64,000 nt of DNA, from the NCBI GenBank assembly GCA_964020155.1, contig OZ026558.1, forward strand, positions 1,788,663 to 1,852,662. Direction: 5' to 3'. Positions 46,101 through 57,900 of the stretch are shown here, piece after piece. The translations under genes were made by a program, and so were the position numbers. Position 1 is the stretch's first letter, and every line of letters starts with the position of its first letter. Source of the stretch: Chondrilla cf. caribensis. Taxonomy: Eukaryota; Porifera; Demospongiae; Chondrillida; Chondrillidae. The notes under the pieces were generated by a model. The model saw only the letters and a list, made by a program, of their open reading frames with translations. It was not told the origin of the DNA and searched no databases.

Positions 46101-48479
46101 TTAAATGCTGTCCTGGAAAAAGCCCCTGTCATCTATCCTCTGGTTCACTCCGTATATAGCCAGCCGACCTATCTCTATTTTGGGGACAATATCATTCCAT
46201 CATCGGAGGGTGTCCTCTTCTGCCTCACCATCCTTGAGTTAACTTCTAATCTGAAAGCAGAAGTCTGCATCTTTTATCTGGATGACGGGACCTTAGGTGG
46301 TACCCTCGAAGATGTCACTTCAGATTTTAAGTTTCTTGAGGCAGCATCAAAAGACCTGGGCCTCCACTTGAACAAATCCAAATGTGAAGTTATTTGTGCT
46401 GAGGGTCCCATCAAATCATCCATAATGTCTGGCTTTCCATCTTTTCTATCCGTCAATCCAACAGATGCAACCATCCTCGGTGCCCCAATTGGTGGTTTCC
46501 ATCAATTGACTTGATACGCGAGTCTAAAATCAAGCATTTACAATCTCTTGGAGAGAGGCTCAAGATCCTTCATGCCCATGATGCTCTTTGCTTACTGCAG
46601 CATGCCCTCGTCCTTCCTAAAGTGTTGTATGTCTTGAGGACTGCTCCATGCTTCCAATCCGAGCTCTTAAAGACTTTTGACTCAGCCCAACGTTCCATTT
46701 TGGAGTCCATATGTAATATCACTCTGAACAATACTTTCTGGCTACAAGCATCGATGCCTATAAATCACGGCGGGCTTGGTATTAGGAGTGCAGCTATGCT
46801 TGCCCCCTCAGCATTTCTTGCCTCAGCTGCTGGCTGCTCTCCTCTCCTGCCTTCACTTCTACCTACCGCTCACACCATCAGGCAAGAGGCTCTCCAGGTT
46901 TGGCAGGACTCCACTAACAAGACACCCCCTTCAGGCCGGTATGCACTCAAGCAGAAGAGCTGGGATTTACCCATTGTGGAAGTGACTTTCACTTCCTTAG
47001 TCCAGTCGGCTGATGCCAAGGCACGCGCTCGCCTTTTAGCTGCCCTCGAGAAGGAATCTGGGGCCTGGTTGTCTGCTGCCCCAGTTTCGGCAATTGGACT
47101 GAGGATAGATGACGAGTCTATCAGAGTAGCAACAGGCTTAGGACTTGGTTCCTCCCTTTGTGTGAAGCATTCTTGCAAGAGCTGTGGGAGCCCAGTGGAT
47201 GAATCTGGCACACACGGTCTCAGTTGCCGTAAACGTCAGGGCAGCATCCCTCGCCACTCTGGGCTGAATCATCTCATTCAGAAGGCTCTTGTGTCTGCCC
47301 AGGTTCCAGTCACCCTGGAGCCCTGTGGCCTGTATCGGTCTGATGGTCGTAGACCAGATGGCCTGTCCCTTATTCCATGGTCACATGGTCGTGCTTTGGT
47401 GTGGGACGCAACCTGCCGAAATACCTACACTCCCTCCTACCTCCAGCACAGCTCTACCAAGGCCGGTGCAGTTGCAGATGAAGCAAAGTGTCGTTTATAT
47501 TCCCAGCTCTGCACTACTCATTGTTTTGTGCCCCTGTCTTTTGAAACATCAGGGGTTTTCAGCCAGAAATCATTACACTTTCTCAGGGACCTGGCCACTC
47601 GAATACGCCAGCAAAATCATGATCCACTTGCGTACTTGAAATTGTGCCAGAGAATCAGTGTCACCATTCAGAAATTCATCACTGATTGTGTGTTAGGTAC
47701 TTGCTTATGAAACTTTAATGTACTATTTTATGTATCATGTGTGCATGTGAACTTTATATAATTATGTGTAATAATGAAAAAAAAAAATATATATATATAA
47801 TATAATATACAAATGTTGATATACAAAGAGTAGTAAGTAATGATATAACTACACTAATATAACTAACATATTAACAAGAACCTAATACACAAATTGAATT
47901 AAATTTTACAAATATATATACATACATAATATACATAATAATATAATACACATAATATATATACTGCGTGCATATAATAATTATTATTATAACATTACAA
48001 TATAACATGGAGTAACATTAGCTTACCGAAGTTGTTATTTGTAGTAGGAATTCAAGCGTCACATTTGGGCATGGGTGAGGTACATTCAATTGAGTATCAG
48101 GCATCTCACATTCTCTGAAGTAGTTAAGAACGTACATTATTAATCTATTCAAGTACATTGGCTTACAAAGGAGAAAAACTGGGGATGAAAGCCAGATCCA
48201 ATGTTTAGCCACGAGACCGTCTCTGTGAGTCAGTATGATCACTGTTGTTCCATTCGATAGTACACTTTGATAGGAAACGTCCACTGAAAATGGTAGGTGG
48301 CCATTTGGAGGGTAGAAGATCTTGTACAATCTGTATCTGTTCTCTGTGTTGTTGATGAAGGTCTTCTGTTCAAATTCCAAGAAATCAGAAACACATTTGG
48401 TCCCAGTTGTATGAGAGTGAGCTCCACACAAGATCAAGAGTCCCAATAAAACACATGTTATGTACACTACAGAGTACAT
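43177..48479 (-). CDS. Membrane protein family, gene D (two exons, 490 aa)
   Basis: Exon 1 is 48027-48479 (151 codons, start MYSVVYITCV, signal peptide) and exon 2 is 43177-44196 (339 codons plus stop). The phase-0 borders ITTS|gtaagc and tgtag|CTCCAAGACTATGC match the family. The ectodomain has NNTENR, FYPPNGHLPFSV, SNGT and NVTLE sequons. Exon 2 keeps LQDYALGE, about eight hydrophobic segments, PYILMIPVAVLFCCCNT and FTPKHQRPQGG. The tail differs from that of A/B and ends VMEEEEE. The 3.8-kb intron hosts a retroelement at about 45.3-47.8 kb in the opposite orientation. The family role is unknown; a multipass receptor-like or transporter-like surface protein is a guess. Confidence 0.82.
44597..45389. 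other. Gene D intron, left part
   Basis: Contains a copy of the MITE left end (CAGTGAATTCTC at about 45224). It also holds a stretch at 45000-45230 (AGGAAAAGGGAGTC) weakly similar to the 41388 MITE ends. From about 45290 the composition becomes balanced, which marks the start of the retroelement. Confidence 0.5.
45390..47787 (+). mobile_element. LINE-type retroelement, broken, with poly-A tail
   Basis: A reverse transcriptase region spans 45390-46514 and continues in a second frame at 46511-47710. RT motifs are AGGPDG, KKDGGVRPIAVG, LLKLDFNNAFNSI and a YLDDGTLGG active site. The usual QGDPLGP block is missing through an apparent short in-frame deletion (SSEGV runs into LFCLTI). There is a TAA at 45828-45830 and a frameshift at about 46505. 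The C-terminal part has CKSCG..., HGLSCR, RPDG and LVWDAT, compatible with a restriction-like (PD-(D/E)XK) endonuclease; that assignment is inference. An A-run at 47777-47787 marks the 3' end. It is non-functional as read. Confidence 0.82.
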
Positions 48480-50720
48480 AGGTGTTCCGTCCAGATTCCC
48501 TTACAAATAATGGAAGTTATCCAGTTGTAAATGTTGGTTTACTTACACTACAAATCCAGTTACACAGTACAAGTGTTGCTTTAAATACTCATTGACATAC
48601 CCACATATAGTAGTCAAAATTACATCATAATGGTGATCTAATTATAGAACATGTCTGCAGTTCAACGTGCCTATTGATTTATATTTATTTTAGTGTGTCT
48701 GGTATAACATTTGCATGGATTACCATTATAATCATTAAGCGGATGACTTAATACTCTGTTGAATTGATGAATCTGAAGACAAACTTGTTTTGCATAATTT
48801 TGTGAGTTTAATAAAATGAACTTTCTTAATATATATTATGGTGGGACCATGCAGGAAATTGTGTTGGATTAAAATGTTTGGTGGATGAAGTGGTAGCAGA
48901 TTAATGGGAATTCACTGTAAATCACAATTGATAAGTACCTACTACAAGTGTAATGACGTGCTAGACTAAGTGTCACGTGGAATAGTTATGGACACATACC
49001 ATAATCAACAGTGATGTCACAATAGATTATCTAATAATAGAACATGCTCATAATATATATAAACCATTATGTCTATTATTAGTGTGTCTGCATGGTTTAA
49101 CTGCTACAAGGAATTGACATGTATGATATGTGTATGCCATTATAATATACTTTCCTTACTCCAATGTTTTCTTGAAGCTGAAAGTAATTCAGTATGTGTG
49201 TTAGTGTAATACACACCATATGTGTTCAACAGTTCACAATAACAGTTAGAATCCCAAATCTGTCCTGTTTTCATACTGAAAGTGATAATCATTGCGTTTG
49301 CATAATGTGATCACATAACAATAACATGGTACACCTTGTTCCATTCAGTTTTATTAAGGGATCAATAAGGGCTGACGTAAGGCGTCGCAAGTTTATAGGT
49401 CTATAGGAGGGGAATTTCAGCATGTGAATGTACAAATTGCAGTGCAGAGATATCTTTGCAGCATTGAAAGTACACATGCATGTTCTTTGAAGGTGATGTG
49501 TATGGTGTAAGTGATGAAATAGACCTAATGTACAACAGACAGGCTTACAATACTAGACACTTGACACGATTGACAAAATAATAACAGCGTACACAACAAG
49601 TGAAAATATTTAGGCTTATCTGATTTTAACCTCTCAATTATACCCTATCTGTGGATCTGATAAGATATCTTGCTAGGCAAAACTCATATAGTATGGAATG
49701 GATATCCTCTGGTATAAAAGTATGATAATGGTATTATATGCCCCGAATTAATTAATATAACTCAGCCCGTTTTAATAGATGACTGCAAACTTAGACACCA
49801 CTGAAACGTACAATTGTGGCATGCTGTGGTGTGGTATGGTCCCCCTTAATAATAACCCCAGGGCTAATAGATACCCTAAATGGAAGAAAACATCAATTCC
49901 TAATCTAACCTATATAACATCATGCAATTCCTAATCTAACCTATATAACATCATGCAATTCCTAATCTAACCTATAAAACAAATTTAATATTACAAAATT
50001 TCTAGTAACTTTACTTAAGGAAACTGCCTACGAGGTTCTATGTATGTTAACTCAGTTGGTAAGTTTATTGGGTGATCTAAATTTGAAGTCAAAAACTTGT
50101 AATTGTTCTTATTGACCAAGCTAGTACCAGTCATGTCACGAAACAGGTAATGGCCATTTAATCATTGCATAAAACGAAAATGACAGCAGAAAGAGAAAAC
50201 GCAGAGAGCAGACGCAATAAAAAGTTGATTTGCCAATTATATTTTCACAATGATGCTCCTAACAACATTCACTGTACAAATGTACCAGTTTGTAATACTA
50301 CTGAATCAGATGTGCCTACTGTATCATTATAAGTGTATTTGGATTGATTGAAGAATTAAATAAGCTCTGATAGGCCGAGGGAGGTCACTTGACCCCTGGA
50401 CCCCCTGGATCTGCCCAATATTATGTAAATGTATCATCATAATATGAACTAGGTTCCCAATGCAAATGGACTTGTAGATGTATCATGTAAACTAGTTTTG
50501 TACTCTCCAAATGAATTACGAGTGAAAAATGCAAGTATGAAATTAAATTCATTATTACAATTCATACATGATATTTAATGGGTTGTCATTTGGATAAAGC
50601 TATAATATAAGGTAAAATCACTCAATAATATTATTATATTATGATAACATGATGTGCATTAATGAATGTTAATAGTACCATGTAAGTTTGCATATAATTT
50701 CATTTGCATAATTATGCCGA
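48480..50720. other. Intergenic, repeat-rich
   Basis: No gene. 48570-49130 is related to gene B's upstream flank (30930-31440) and 49210-49540 to 23180-23900 and 60930-61270. 50380-50420 carries the GGACCCCCTGGATCTGCC unit marker. A right-end fragment of the CAGTGAATTC MITE lies at 48870-48919. Confidence 0.55.
49894..49978. repeat. 31-bp minisatellite, ~2.7 copies
   Basis: Starts at 49894, 49925 and 49956 with CAATTCCTAATCTAACCTAT. The first two copies are identical and the third diverges after CCTATA. Confidence 0.9.
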
Positions 50721-51311
50721 TCACGGATTAAGAATTTCTTCATCCTCAATTAACTCAGTTGTATTTCCCTCAGCAGACTGATCTCTGCTATCATTACTCC
50801 TCTTGTGTACCTGATCACCACCTGAATTATTCAAAAGCCTTGAGATCAACGTCTTCAGAAATAACGTAACTGCTCCAAGAATGACTGGAATGAAAGCGGA
50901 GCTGAGTAAAGTCTTGGTATTGTTTTGCTTTGTGTCTGAATTGATGGCATATCCACTGGAACAGCACAATAACAGCCAACCATAGCAAGTAGTGGGATGA
51001 GTACCACAGCATGCAGTATGGTGGTTCCTCTTCCCTGTGGTCTCTGTCGCTTTGAAGTGATGTAGGCAGAAATTGTGAACACTAAAGAAAAAAATGTTGA
51101 TAAGACAGAAAAGAACAAGTACGAGAACAAGTGCATTTGTAATGACAGCATATGGCTCAGCAAACAAGGCAGAACCAATGATAGTTCCATGCAAGGTGAT
51201 GTAAAGCACTGCCATCACGTTGATCACAATACCCATACAAAATACAAATGGCTTTGTACGCTGCAGCTTACAGCAGCAGAAGAGTACAGCAGTTGGAATC
51301 AAGAAAATGTA
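50721..51311 (-). pseudogene. Membrane protein family, gene E relic (exon 2 3' part)
   Basis: C-terminal half of an A/B-type exon 2, from the FCCCK region to the stop, ending ELIEDEEILNP. An inserted A in an A-run near 51088 shifts the frame (NIFFFSVHNF). A 7-nt loss near 50960 (before GYAINSD) later restores it. The upstream portion and exon 1 are missing, and similarity stops abruptly at about 51312. Confidence 0.85.
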
Positions 51312-51731
51312 TATACTACATGTTATTGAAGGTAATATATAGTGTTAGTGATTGATGTACGACAGATATACTTATTCCTTTCCTAAGTACTCCTGGTGTG
51401 CCTATAGCTACTGTTTCCTTATAAATCCATTTTTATTTATTGAAAAATTATATAATGCCTGATCTAGGCCAAATGGGTCACTTGACCCCTGGACCTCCTG
51501 GATCTGCATATTTTGCTTTACACAAATGGACACGAAGACAAAATCATATAAATTAGTTTTCTACTGTTTACGGCTGCACATTTGTATGAAACCATATTAA
51601 TATAATGTAAAATCACTCAATGTGTGATAACTTGATGTATGTTAATGAATGATAATTTTGCTGATGTAATTAAGAAAGATGTAAGTTTGCACAGTATTAT
51701 CATGTGAAATATTTGAATAATATTATGCCGA
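51312..51731. other. Intergenic between E relic and F
   Basis: Another copy of the array's 3' flank, with a variant of the unit marker (GGACCTCCTGGATCTGC) at about 51492. No gene. Confidence 0.55.
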
Positions 51732-53372
51732 TCATGGATTAAGAATTTCTTCATCCTCAATTAACTCAACTGTGTTTCCCTCAGCAGACTGATCTCTGCT
51801 ATCATTGCCCCTCTTGTGTACCTGATTACCACCTGAATTATCCAACAGCTTCCAAATCAATGTCTTCAGGAAGAATGTAACTGTTCCAAGGATGACTGGA
51901 ATGGAAGCAGAGCTGAGTAAAGCCCTAGAATTGTCTTGCTTTGTGTCCACATTGATGGCATATCCACTGGAGCCAAGGACAGCACAATAACAGCCAACCA
52001 TAGCAAGTAGTGGGATGAGTACTGCAGCATGCAGTATGGTGGTTCCTCTTCCCTGTGGTCTCTGTCTCTTTGGAGTGAAGAGGTAGGCAGAAATTGTGAA
52101 CACCAAAGCGAAAATGTTGATAAGGCAGAAAAGACAAAGTACGAGAACAAGTGCATTTGTAATGACAGCAAATGGCTCAGCAAGCACTGCAACACCAATA
52201 ATTGTTCCGTGTATGGTGATGTAAAGTACTGTCATCGCGTTGATCACAATACCAATACAAAATACAAATGGCTTTGTACGCTGCAGCTTACAGCAACAGA
52301 AGAGTACAGCAGTTGGAATCAAGAAAATGTATGGCATTGATGGTGGTTTAATTGTTCGAGCAAAGTATATGGCAATGGGTACTGCAAGCAGAGCAGGGAG
52401 GCTGGCTATGCCATTACCAGTGACTAAGAAACCAATATCACTTCCATTTTGAGGTGATACGCTGTTCATTACTGATAATATGCTGTACATCATGAATGGC
52501 AACATGAAGATGTTGCAACTTGTGATACCACTTATCAGTCCATAATGCTTGTAGGTGTAGAAATGAGTTTGTTGTACATGAGTCTCCAAATGGCACTTCA
52601 ACACTAGGATAATTCCAATTGAGACCAATATAAGCTCCATTACCGTACCAATGTACAAAATCATTCGAGTGACATTGAAGCGTTTGTTGAAATCAGTAAA
52701 ATCTTTTGGAATTTGAAGAAATTCCTGATTGTAATTGCAGGTTTCTTGAACAAATCCTGAGTGCTGGTTAATTTTTGTATCATCTTCAAGTGTATAATCC
52801 TGAAGCTGGATGAGGAATGCATGATTAATATACAGTAATAATATTATACTATCAATAATATTAATTGGACAATGTGTACATATGATCATACTTACTGAAG
52901 AGGTTATTTGCAATAGGAATCTTCTTGTCACATTGAAACAAGGATATGGAACAAAAATTGTTATTTTAGTAGGGCTCCATTCTTCAAAATAGTTCAATGT
53001 GTACAGTGAGAGTTTGTTGAGAAACTCTGGTCTACTGTATATGAACACTATTGAAGACATCCATATCAGCTCAGGTCTCGGACAGGATGATGTACTGAGC
53101 AACGTGACTTCTGATCCATTTGCATCAATTGATTTATAATCCACTATCACTGAATATGGTAAATGTCCATACGGTGGGTAGAAGGCCTGGGACAATTTCT
53201 GCCTGTTTTCTGTGTTGTTCATGAAGGTCATCTCTTCAAACTTTCTGTAATCTTCAACACAGTTGCTGGAGCTCTCAGTGATGCTGAACCCATTGGATGC
53301 TGTACAAGCACAATACAGTATTGACGATATACCAAAGGCAGTCAACAATGTAAACCTCACTAGAATGGCCAT
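51732..53372 (-). CDS. Membrane protein family, gene F (two exons, 516 aa; 90-bp open intron)
   Basis: Exon 1 is 52896-53372 (159 codons, start MAILVRF) and exon 2 is 51732-52805 (357 codons plus stop). The intron at the usual place is only 90 bp (TCA|gtaag ... ccag|CTTCAG). It is a multiple of three and free of stops, so genomic translation runs straight through it. All family signatures are present: NNTENR, FYPPYGHLPYSV, FNVTRM, PYIFLIPTAVLFCCCK, FTPKRQRPQG and VELIEDEEILNP. An unspliced transcript would add 30 hydrophobic residues (with a CTHCPI stretch) between the ectodomain and the membrane part. Confidence 0.86.
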   Translation of the reverse strand: MAILVRFTLLTAFGISSILYCACTASNGFSITESSSNCVEDYRKFEEMTFMNNTENRQKLSQAFYPPYGHLPYSVIVDYKSIDANGSEVTLLSTSSCPRPELIWMSSIVFIYSRPEFLNKLSLYTLNYFEEWSPTKITIFVPYPCFNVTRRFLLQITSSVSMIICTHCPINIIDSIILLLYINHAFLIQLQDYTLEDDTKINQHSGFVQETCNYNQEFLQIPKDFTDFNKRFNVTRMILYIGTVMELILVSIGIILVLKCHLETHVQQTHFYTYKHYGLISGITSCNIFMLPFMMYSILSVMNSVSPQNGSDIGFLVTGNGIASLPALLAVPIAIYFARTIKPPSMPYIFLIPTAVLFCCCKLQRTKPFVFCIGIVINAMTVLYITIHGTIIGVAVLAEPFAVITNALVLVLCLFCLINIFALVFTISAYLFTPKRQRPQGRGTTILHAAVLIPLLAMVGCYCAVLGSSGYAINVDTKQDNSRALLSSASIPVILGTVTFFLKTLIWKLLDNSGGNQVHKRGNDSRDQSAEGNTVELIEDEEILNP

Positions 53373-53489
53373 AACTGTTGGAACTGTGGTTGTACTGTGC
53401 GTAACTGTATTTATCAAGTCACAACTGGTACTCAATGTGTATATGAAAATGAAAGCAATTTGCAACAAGCAACAAGTTTTTTATCACTG

Positions 53490-54030
53490 CAAATGGCTTG
53501 GCTAATACTGAAAACAGTATGAGTGACAGTGCAATCATAACATTCTAGAAAGCTACCATGTTGATCCACAGTGCCGTCCCAAGTAGAAGTGACTTCACAT
53601 GTTTTGTATTACAATAATAGAACAGTACAGTGACTGGTATCATGAGAATGTGTGGAATAGCTGGTGACTGTTTAGTCTTGTATACAAAGTATTCCTGGAG
53701 AATACCCATGGATATTCTTAAGATGTACGGAATTATGAGTCTCTTGTCACTGTCCTCTGATTGGAGTACATAGCTGATTGACTACTGATATGTGTCCATA
53801 AAACAACAGTGTTGCAGTTATTAATCCAATCACAGTCACTCCCCACATTAAGCCATAGTACTAGTACGAATAGCAATTAACCACAGCAGAAAGCCTTCCA
53901 GTATACCTCCAATTAGGAAATACACTCCATATCTAACAGTGATATTGAGGAATTTGCTACCACTGATTCTACTGGGTGGGATGTATGTTGCATCATTGGC
54001 AGTTCTCTTAATGACGACAATCACACTACC
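53490..54030 (-). pseudogene. D-type exon-2 relic upstream of F
   Basis: About 540 bp similar to gene D exon 2 (43545-44090). It covers the AVITNT-equivalent region back to the start of the first hydrophobic segments, with in-frame stops and small deletions (for example, the FCCC codons now include an ochre). It is fused at both sides to A/B-type upstream flank. Confidence 0.82.
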
Positions 54031-55235
54031 ACCTTATGCCACCTCAATATTTTTGTTTCTATCTTGAATGCAATTGTTGTTTTGCTCACATTTATAATAG
54101 GTGTACAGTGTATACATTATTACACCGGAGGGCAAGCTAAAGGTCACTTCAGGCAAATGCAACTTGAAGAGAACAAAAGGTTGGACTCAACTTGAATTTC
54201 GCAGTTAACTGAGGACAAAGAATATGGATTGGTACACAATAGTATACCATAGTGTGACCGGATGTGGATAGCAAGTGTATTGATAGATTTGTTTCAATAA
54301 AAAATGATGTGGATAGTGAGGGAACCGGCTATCTGAGGTGTGAATAAGTGAGTGACTGTATAATAAACTCATTTATGCAACAGTAATGTGAAGTGTGATT
54401 CAGACCATATCATGCATTAAAAATTCAAAATCATTTGAATTGACTGACTATGTACTAGACTCCAGCCATATGTACTTGTGATGCATGATATTACCTCAGA
54501 CTAAGTTTTCATAACCAGTATGTACATATACAAGTCTGTTGCACCGGTTGATGTGTGGTTGAATACATTATGGTATATAGTAGGACCACCAATTTTGACA
54601 ATTAATGTATTGGAATATAAGAATTTCAATTGTTGATTGACAAGTTCTTTTTGAGTACAGTAAGATTTCTTTTCTCAAATTTGACACAGTAGCACAAAAA
54701 ACACATTATACATTACAGTGTACATAGATTCATTACGACTTAATGCAATTTTTTTCATGTGTAAATATCAGCTTTCTTATATTACAAAACCAGTTTCACA
54801 TACAGTACAAGTATTTACTTTAAAATTGTCAATGACACACCTATATGTCTATGGTAGTTACTAATTACTTCATAATGGTGATCTAATATTAAAACACTAC
54901 AGTCAAATGTGCCTTTTGATTTAGTGTGTCTGGTATAAGTTTGAGTGGATTTCCATCATAACCACTATTATGCTGATGCATGACTTAATAATATGCCATA
55001 CAGCTATATTGAACCCTGGACCCCCTGGATCTGCCTGAACATTATTTGTTTAACACAAATTGATATGTGATATTTAAAGGCTCCACATTTATATGAAGCC
55101 ATAATATAATGTAAAATCACTCAATGTATGATAACTTCATGTACGTTGATAAATGATAGCTTTGCTAATGTAAATAAGTAGGATGTAAGTTCGCACAGTA
55201 TTATCAAGTAATTTATTCGCATATTATTATGCCGA
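54031..55235. other. Intergenic between F relic and G
   Basis: No gene. Paralogous to 59670-60620, and partly to the gene B upstream flank and the gene I 3' flank. The unit marker GACCCCCTGGATCTGCC is at about 55018. Confidence 0.55.
55212..55217 (-). promoter_or_regulatory. Poly-A signal AATAAA for gene G
   Basis: AATAAA on the minus strand lies 19 nt past the TGA of gene G. The same site is kept in gene I (61571-61576) but lost by substitution downstream of A and B. Confidence 0.6.
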
Positions 55236-57401
55236 TCATGGATTGAGAATTTCTTCATCCTCAATTAACTCAGATGTGTTTCCCTCAGCAGACTGAGCTC
55301 TGCTATCACTACTCCCATTGTGTAACTGATTACCACCTGAATTATCCAAAAGCTTCCAAATCAACATCTTCAGCAAGAATGTAACTGCTCCAAGAATGAC
55401 TGGAATGAAAGCAGAGCTGAGTAAAGCCCTAATATTGCCTTGCTTTGTGTCTGCATTGATGGCATATCCACTGGAACCAAGTACAGCACAATAACAGCCA
55501 ACCATAGCAAGTAGTGGGATGAGTACCACAGCATGCAGTATGGTGGTCCCTCTTCCCTGTGGTCTCTGTCGCTTTGGAGTGAAGAGGTAGGCAGAAATTG
55601 TGAACACTAAAGAGAATATGTTGATAAGGCAGAAAAGAACAAGTACGAGAACAAGTGCATTTGTAATGACAGCAAATGGCTCAGCAAGCACTGCAACACC
55701 AATAATTGTTCCGTGTATGGTGATGTAAAGTACTGTCATCGCGTTGATCACTATACCTATGCAGAATACAAATGGCTTTGTACGCTGCAGTTTACAGCAA
55801 CAGAAGAGTACAGCAGTTGGAATCAAGAACATGTATGGCATTGATGGTGGTTTAAATGTTCCAGCAAAGTATATGGCAATGGGTACTGCAAATAAAGCAG
55901 GGAGGCTGACTATGCCAATGCCAGTGACAAAGTAACCAATGTCACTTCCATTCTGAGGTGATACACTGTTCATTATTGATAATGCACAGTACATCATGAA
56001 TGGCAACATGAAGATGTTGCAACTTGTGATACCACTTATCAGTCCATAATGCTTGTAGGTGTAGAAATGAGTTTGTTGTATATGAGTCTCCAAATGGCTC
56101 TTCAGCATTAGAATAATTCCAATTGAGACCAGTATAAGCTCCATTACTCCCCCAATGTACCAAATCATTCGGGTCACAATAAAACGCTTGTGGAAATCAG
56201 TGAAATCTTTCGGAATTAGAAGAAATTCCTGATTGTAATTGCAGGTTTCTTGAACAAATCCTGAGTGCTGGTTAGTTTTTGTAGCATCTTCAAGTGCATA
56301 ATCCTGAAGCTAGATGAGGAATGCATAATGGTTATTCATTAATATTATAATATCAGTAATAATAGTAATAGTAATAGTATAAGTGCATTTAATTTCAAAT
56401 ATATGTGCAGTGTAAAATGATTATAATCCCTCTACTCTGCATATAGCATTATAATATATAATTTAGGTAAACCACATTCCCAGACCAGCTATCTCCACTG
56501 AGAATTGTCCTGGTTGCCTCTTCTTCAGGGATTTCACAGTCTTGTGTCTATGGGCTAATGCTTGCATTCAAAACAAATTCATTTCCACTTTTTGTAGAGT
56601 TCAGTGGGATGATTATTTTACTATTTCATAAGCATTGAGCAGGTATACAACCCCAATATCAACAGTATGTAGCAGTGCAAATTAATAGATTCTGAATTTG
56701 AATATACATCAAACTGTACTGCGAAATCAGGATGGTTTGGCATGCTTTAACTTTTCAGGGAGATGTTATCCCTATCAGTTTCTATATTTAAAGCTAGTTT
56801 AATTAAACACTCAAAACGCAAGGTATTATGGAGACAATTTTTTGAGATCTAAGACATGTTTCAACACTATCAAGGAGGCATTGTATTAATGAATTGGACA
56901 ATGTGTAGTTATGATCATACTTACCAAAGAGGTCATTTGCAATAGGAATTTTGTTGTCACATTGGAACAAGGATAGGGAACAAAGATTGTTATTTTAGGA
57001 GGGTTCCATTCTTCAAAATAGTTCAATGTGTAAAGTGAGAGTTTGTTGAGAAACTCTGGTCTACCGTATATGAACACTATTGAAGACATCCATATCAGCT
57101 CATGTTTTGGACAGGATGGTGTACTGAGTAATATGACTTCTGATCCATTTGCACCAATTGATTTAAAATCCACTATCACTGAATATGGCAAATGCCCATA
57201 TGGTGGGTAGAAGGCCTGGGACAATTTCTGCCTGTTTTCTGTGTTGTTCATAAAGGTCATCACTTCAAACTTTCTGTAATCTTCAACACAGTTGACAGAG
57301 CTCTCAGTGGTGCTGAATCCATTGGATGCCGTACAAGCACAATATAGTACTGACGATATACCAAAGGCAGTCAACAATGTGAACCTCACTAGAATTGCCA
57401 T
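55236..57401 (-). CDS. Membrane protein family, gene G (two exons, 516 aa)
   Basis: Exon 1 is 56925-57401 (start MAILVRF) and exon 2 is 55236-56309. The intron is 615 bp, with TTTG|gtaagt and tctag|CTTCAG borders. Nearly identical to gene I. The sequon before the first membrane segment is lost (FIVTRM instead of FNVTRM) and the segment starts WYIGGVMELI. It keeps FYPPYGHLPYSV, PYMFLIPTAVLFCCCK, FTPKRQRPQG and SELIEDEEILNP. The frame is open throughout. Confidence 0.86.
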
Positions 57402-57514
57402 AACTGGTGGAATTGTTGTCGTACTGTTTGTGGCTGTATTTATCAAGTCACAACCAATACTTACTCAATGTGTATATGAAAATGAAAGCAATTTGCAACA
57501 AGCAACAACCTTTT

Positions 57515-57900
57515 ATCACTGCAAATGGTTTGACTAATACTGAAAACAGTGTGAGTGACGGTGTAATCATAACATTCTAGAAAGCTACCATGTTGATCCA
57601 CAGTGCTGTCCTGAGTAAAAGTGACTTCACATGTTTCGTATTACAATAACAGAACAGTACAGTGACTGGTATCATGAGAATGTGCGGAATAGCAGGTGAC
57701 TGTTTAGTCTTGTATACAAAGTATTCCTGGAAGAATACCCATGGCTATTCCAAAGATGTACGGAATTATGAGTCTCTTGTCACTGTCATCTGATTGGAGT
57801 ATATAGCTGATTGACTACTGATATGTGTCCATAAAACAACAATTTTGCAGTTATTAATCCAATCACAGTTACTCCCACATTAAGCCATAGTACTGGTACG
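57515..57900 (-). pseudogene. D-type exon-2 relic upstream of G, fused to gene H
   Basis: Same left breakpoint (ATCACTGCAAATGG) as the relics upstream of F, H and I. It is cut at about 57900, where it joins the middle of gene H exon 2. Confidence 0.8.

Noticed and set aside
49894..49978. Possible CRISPR-like direct repeats
   Set aside because: The 31-bp units are contiguous without spacers, so this is a minisatellite in a eukaryotic genome.
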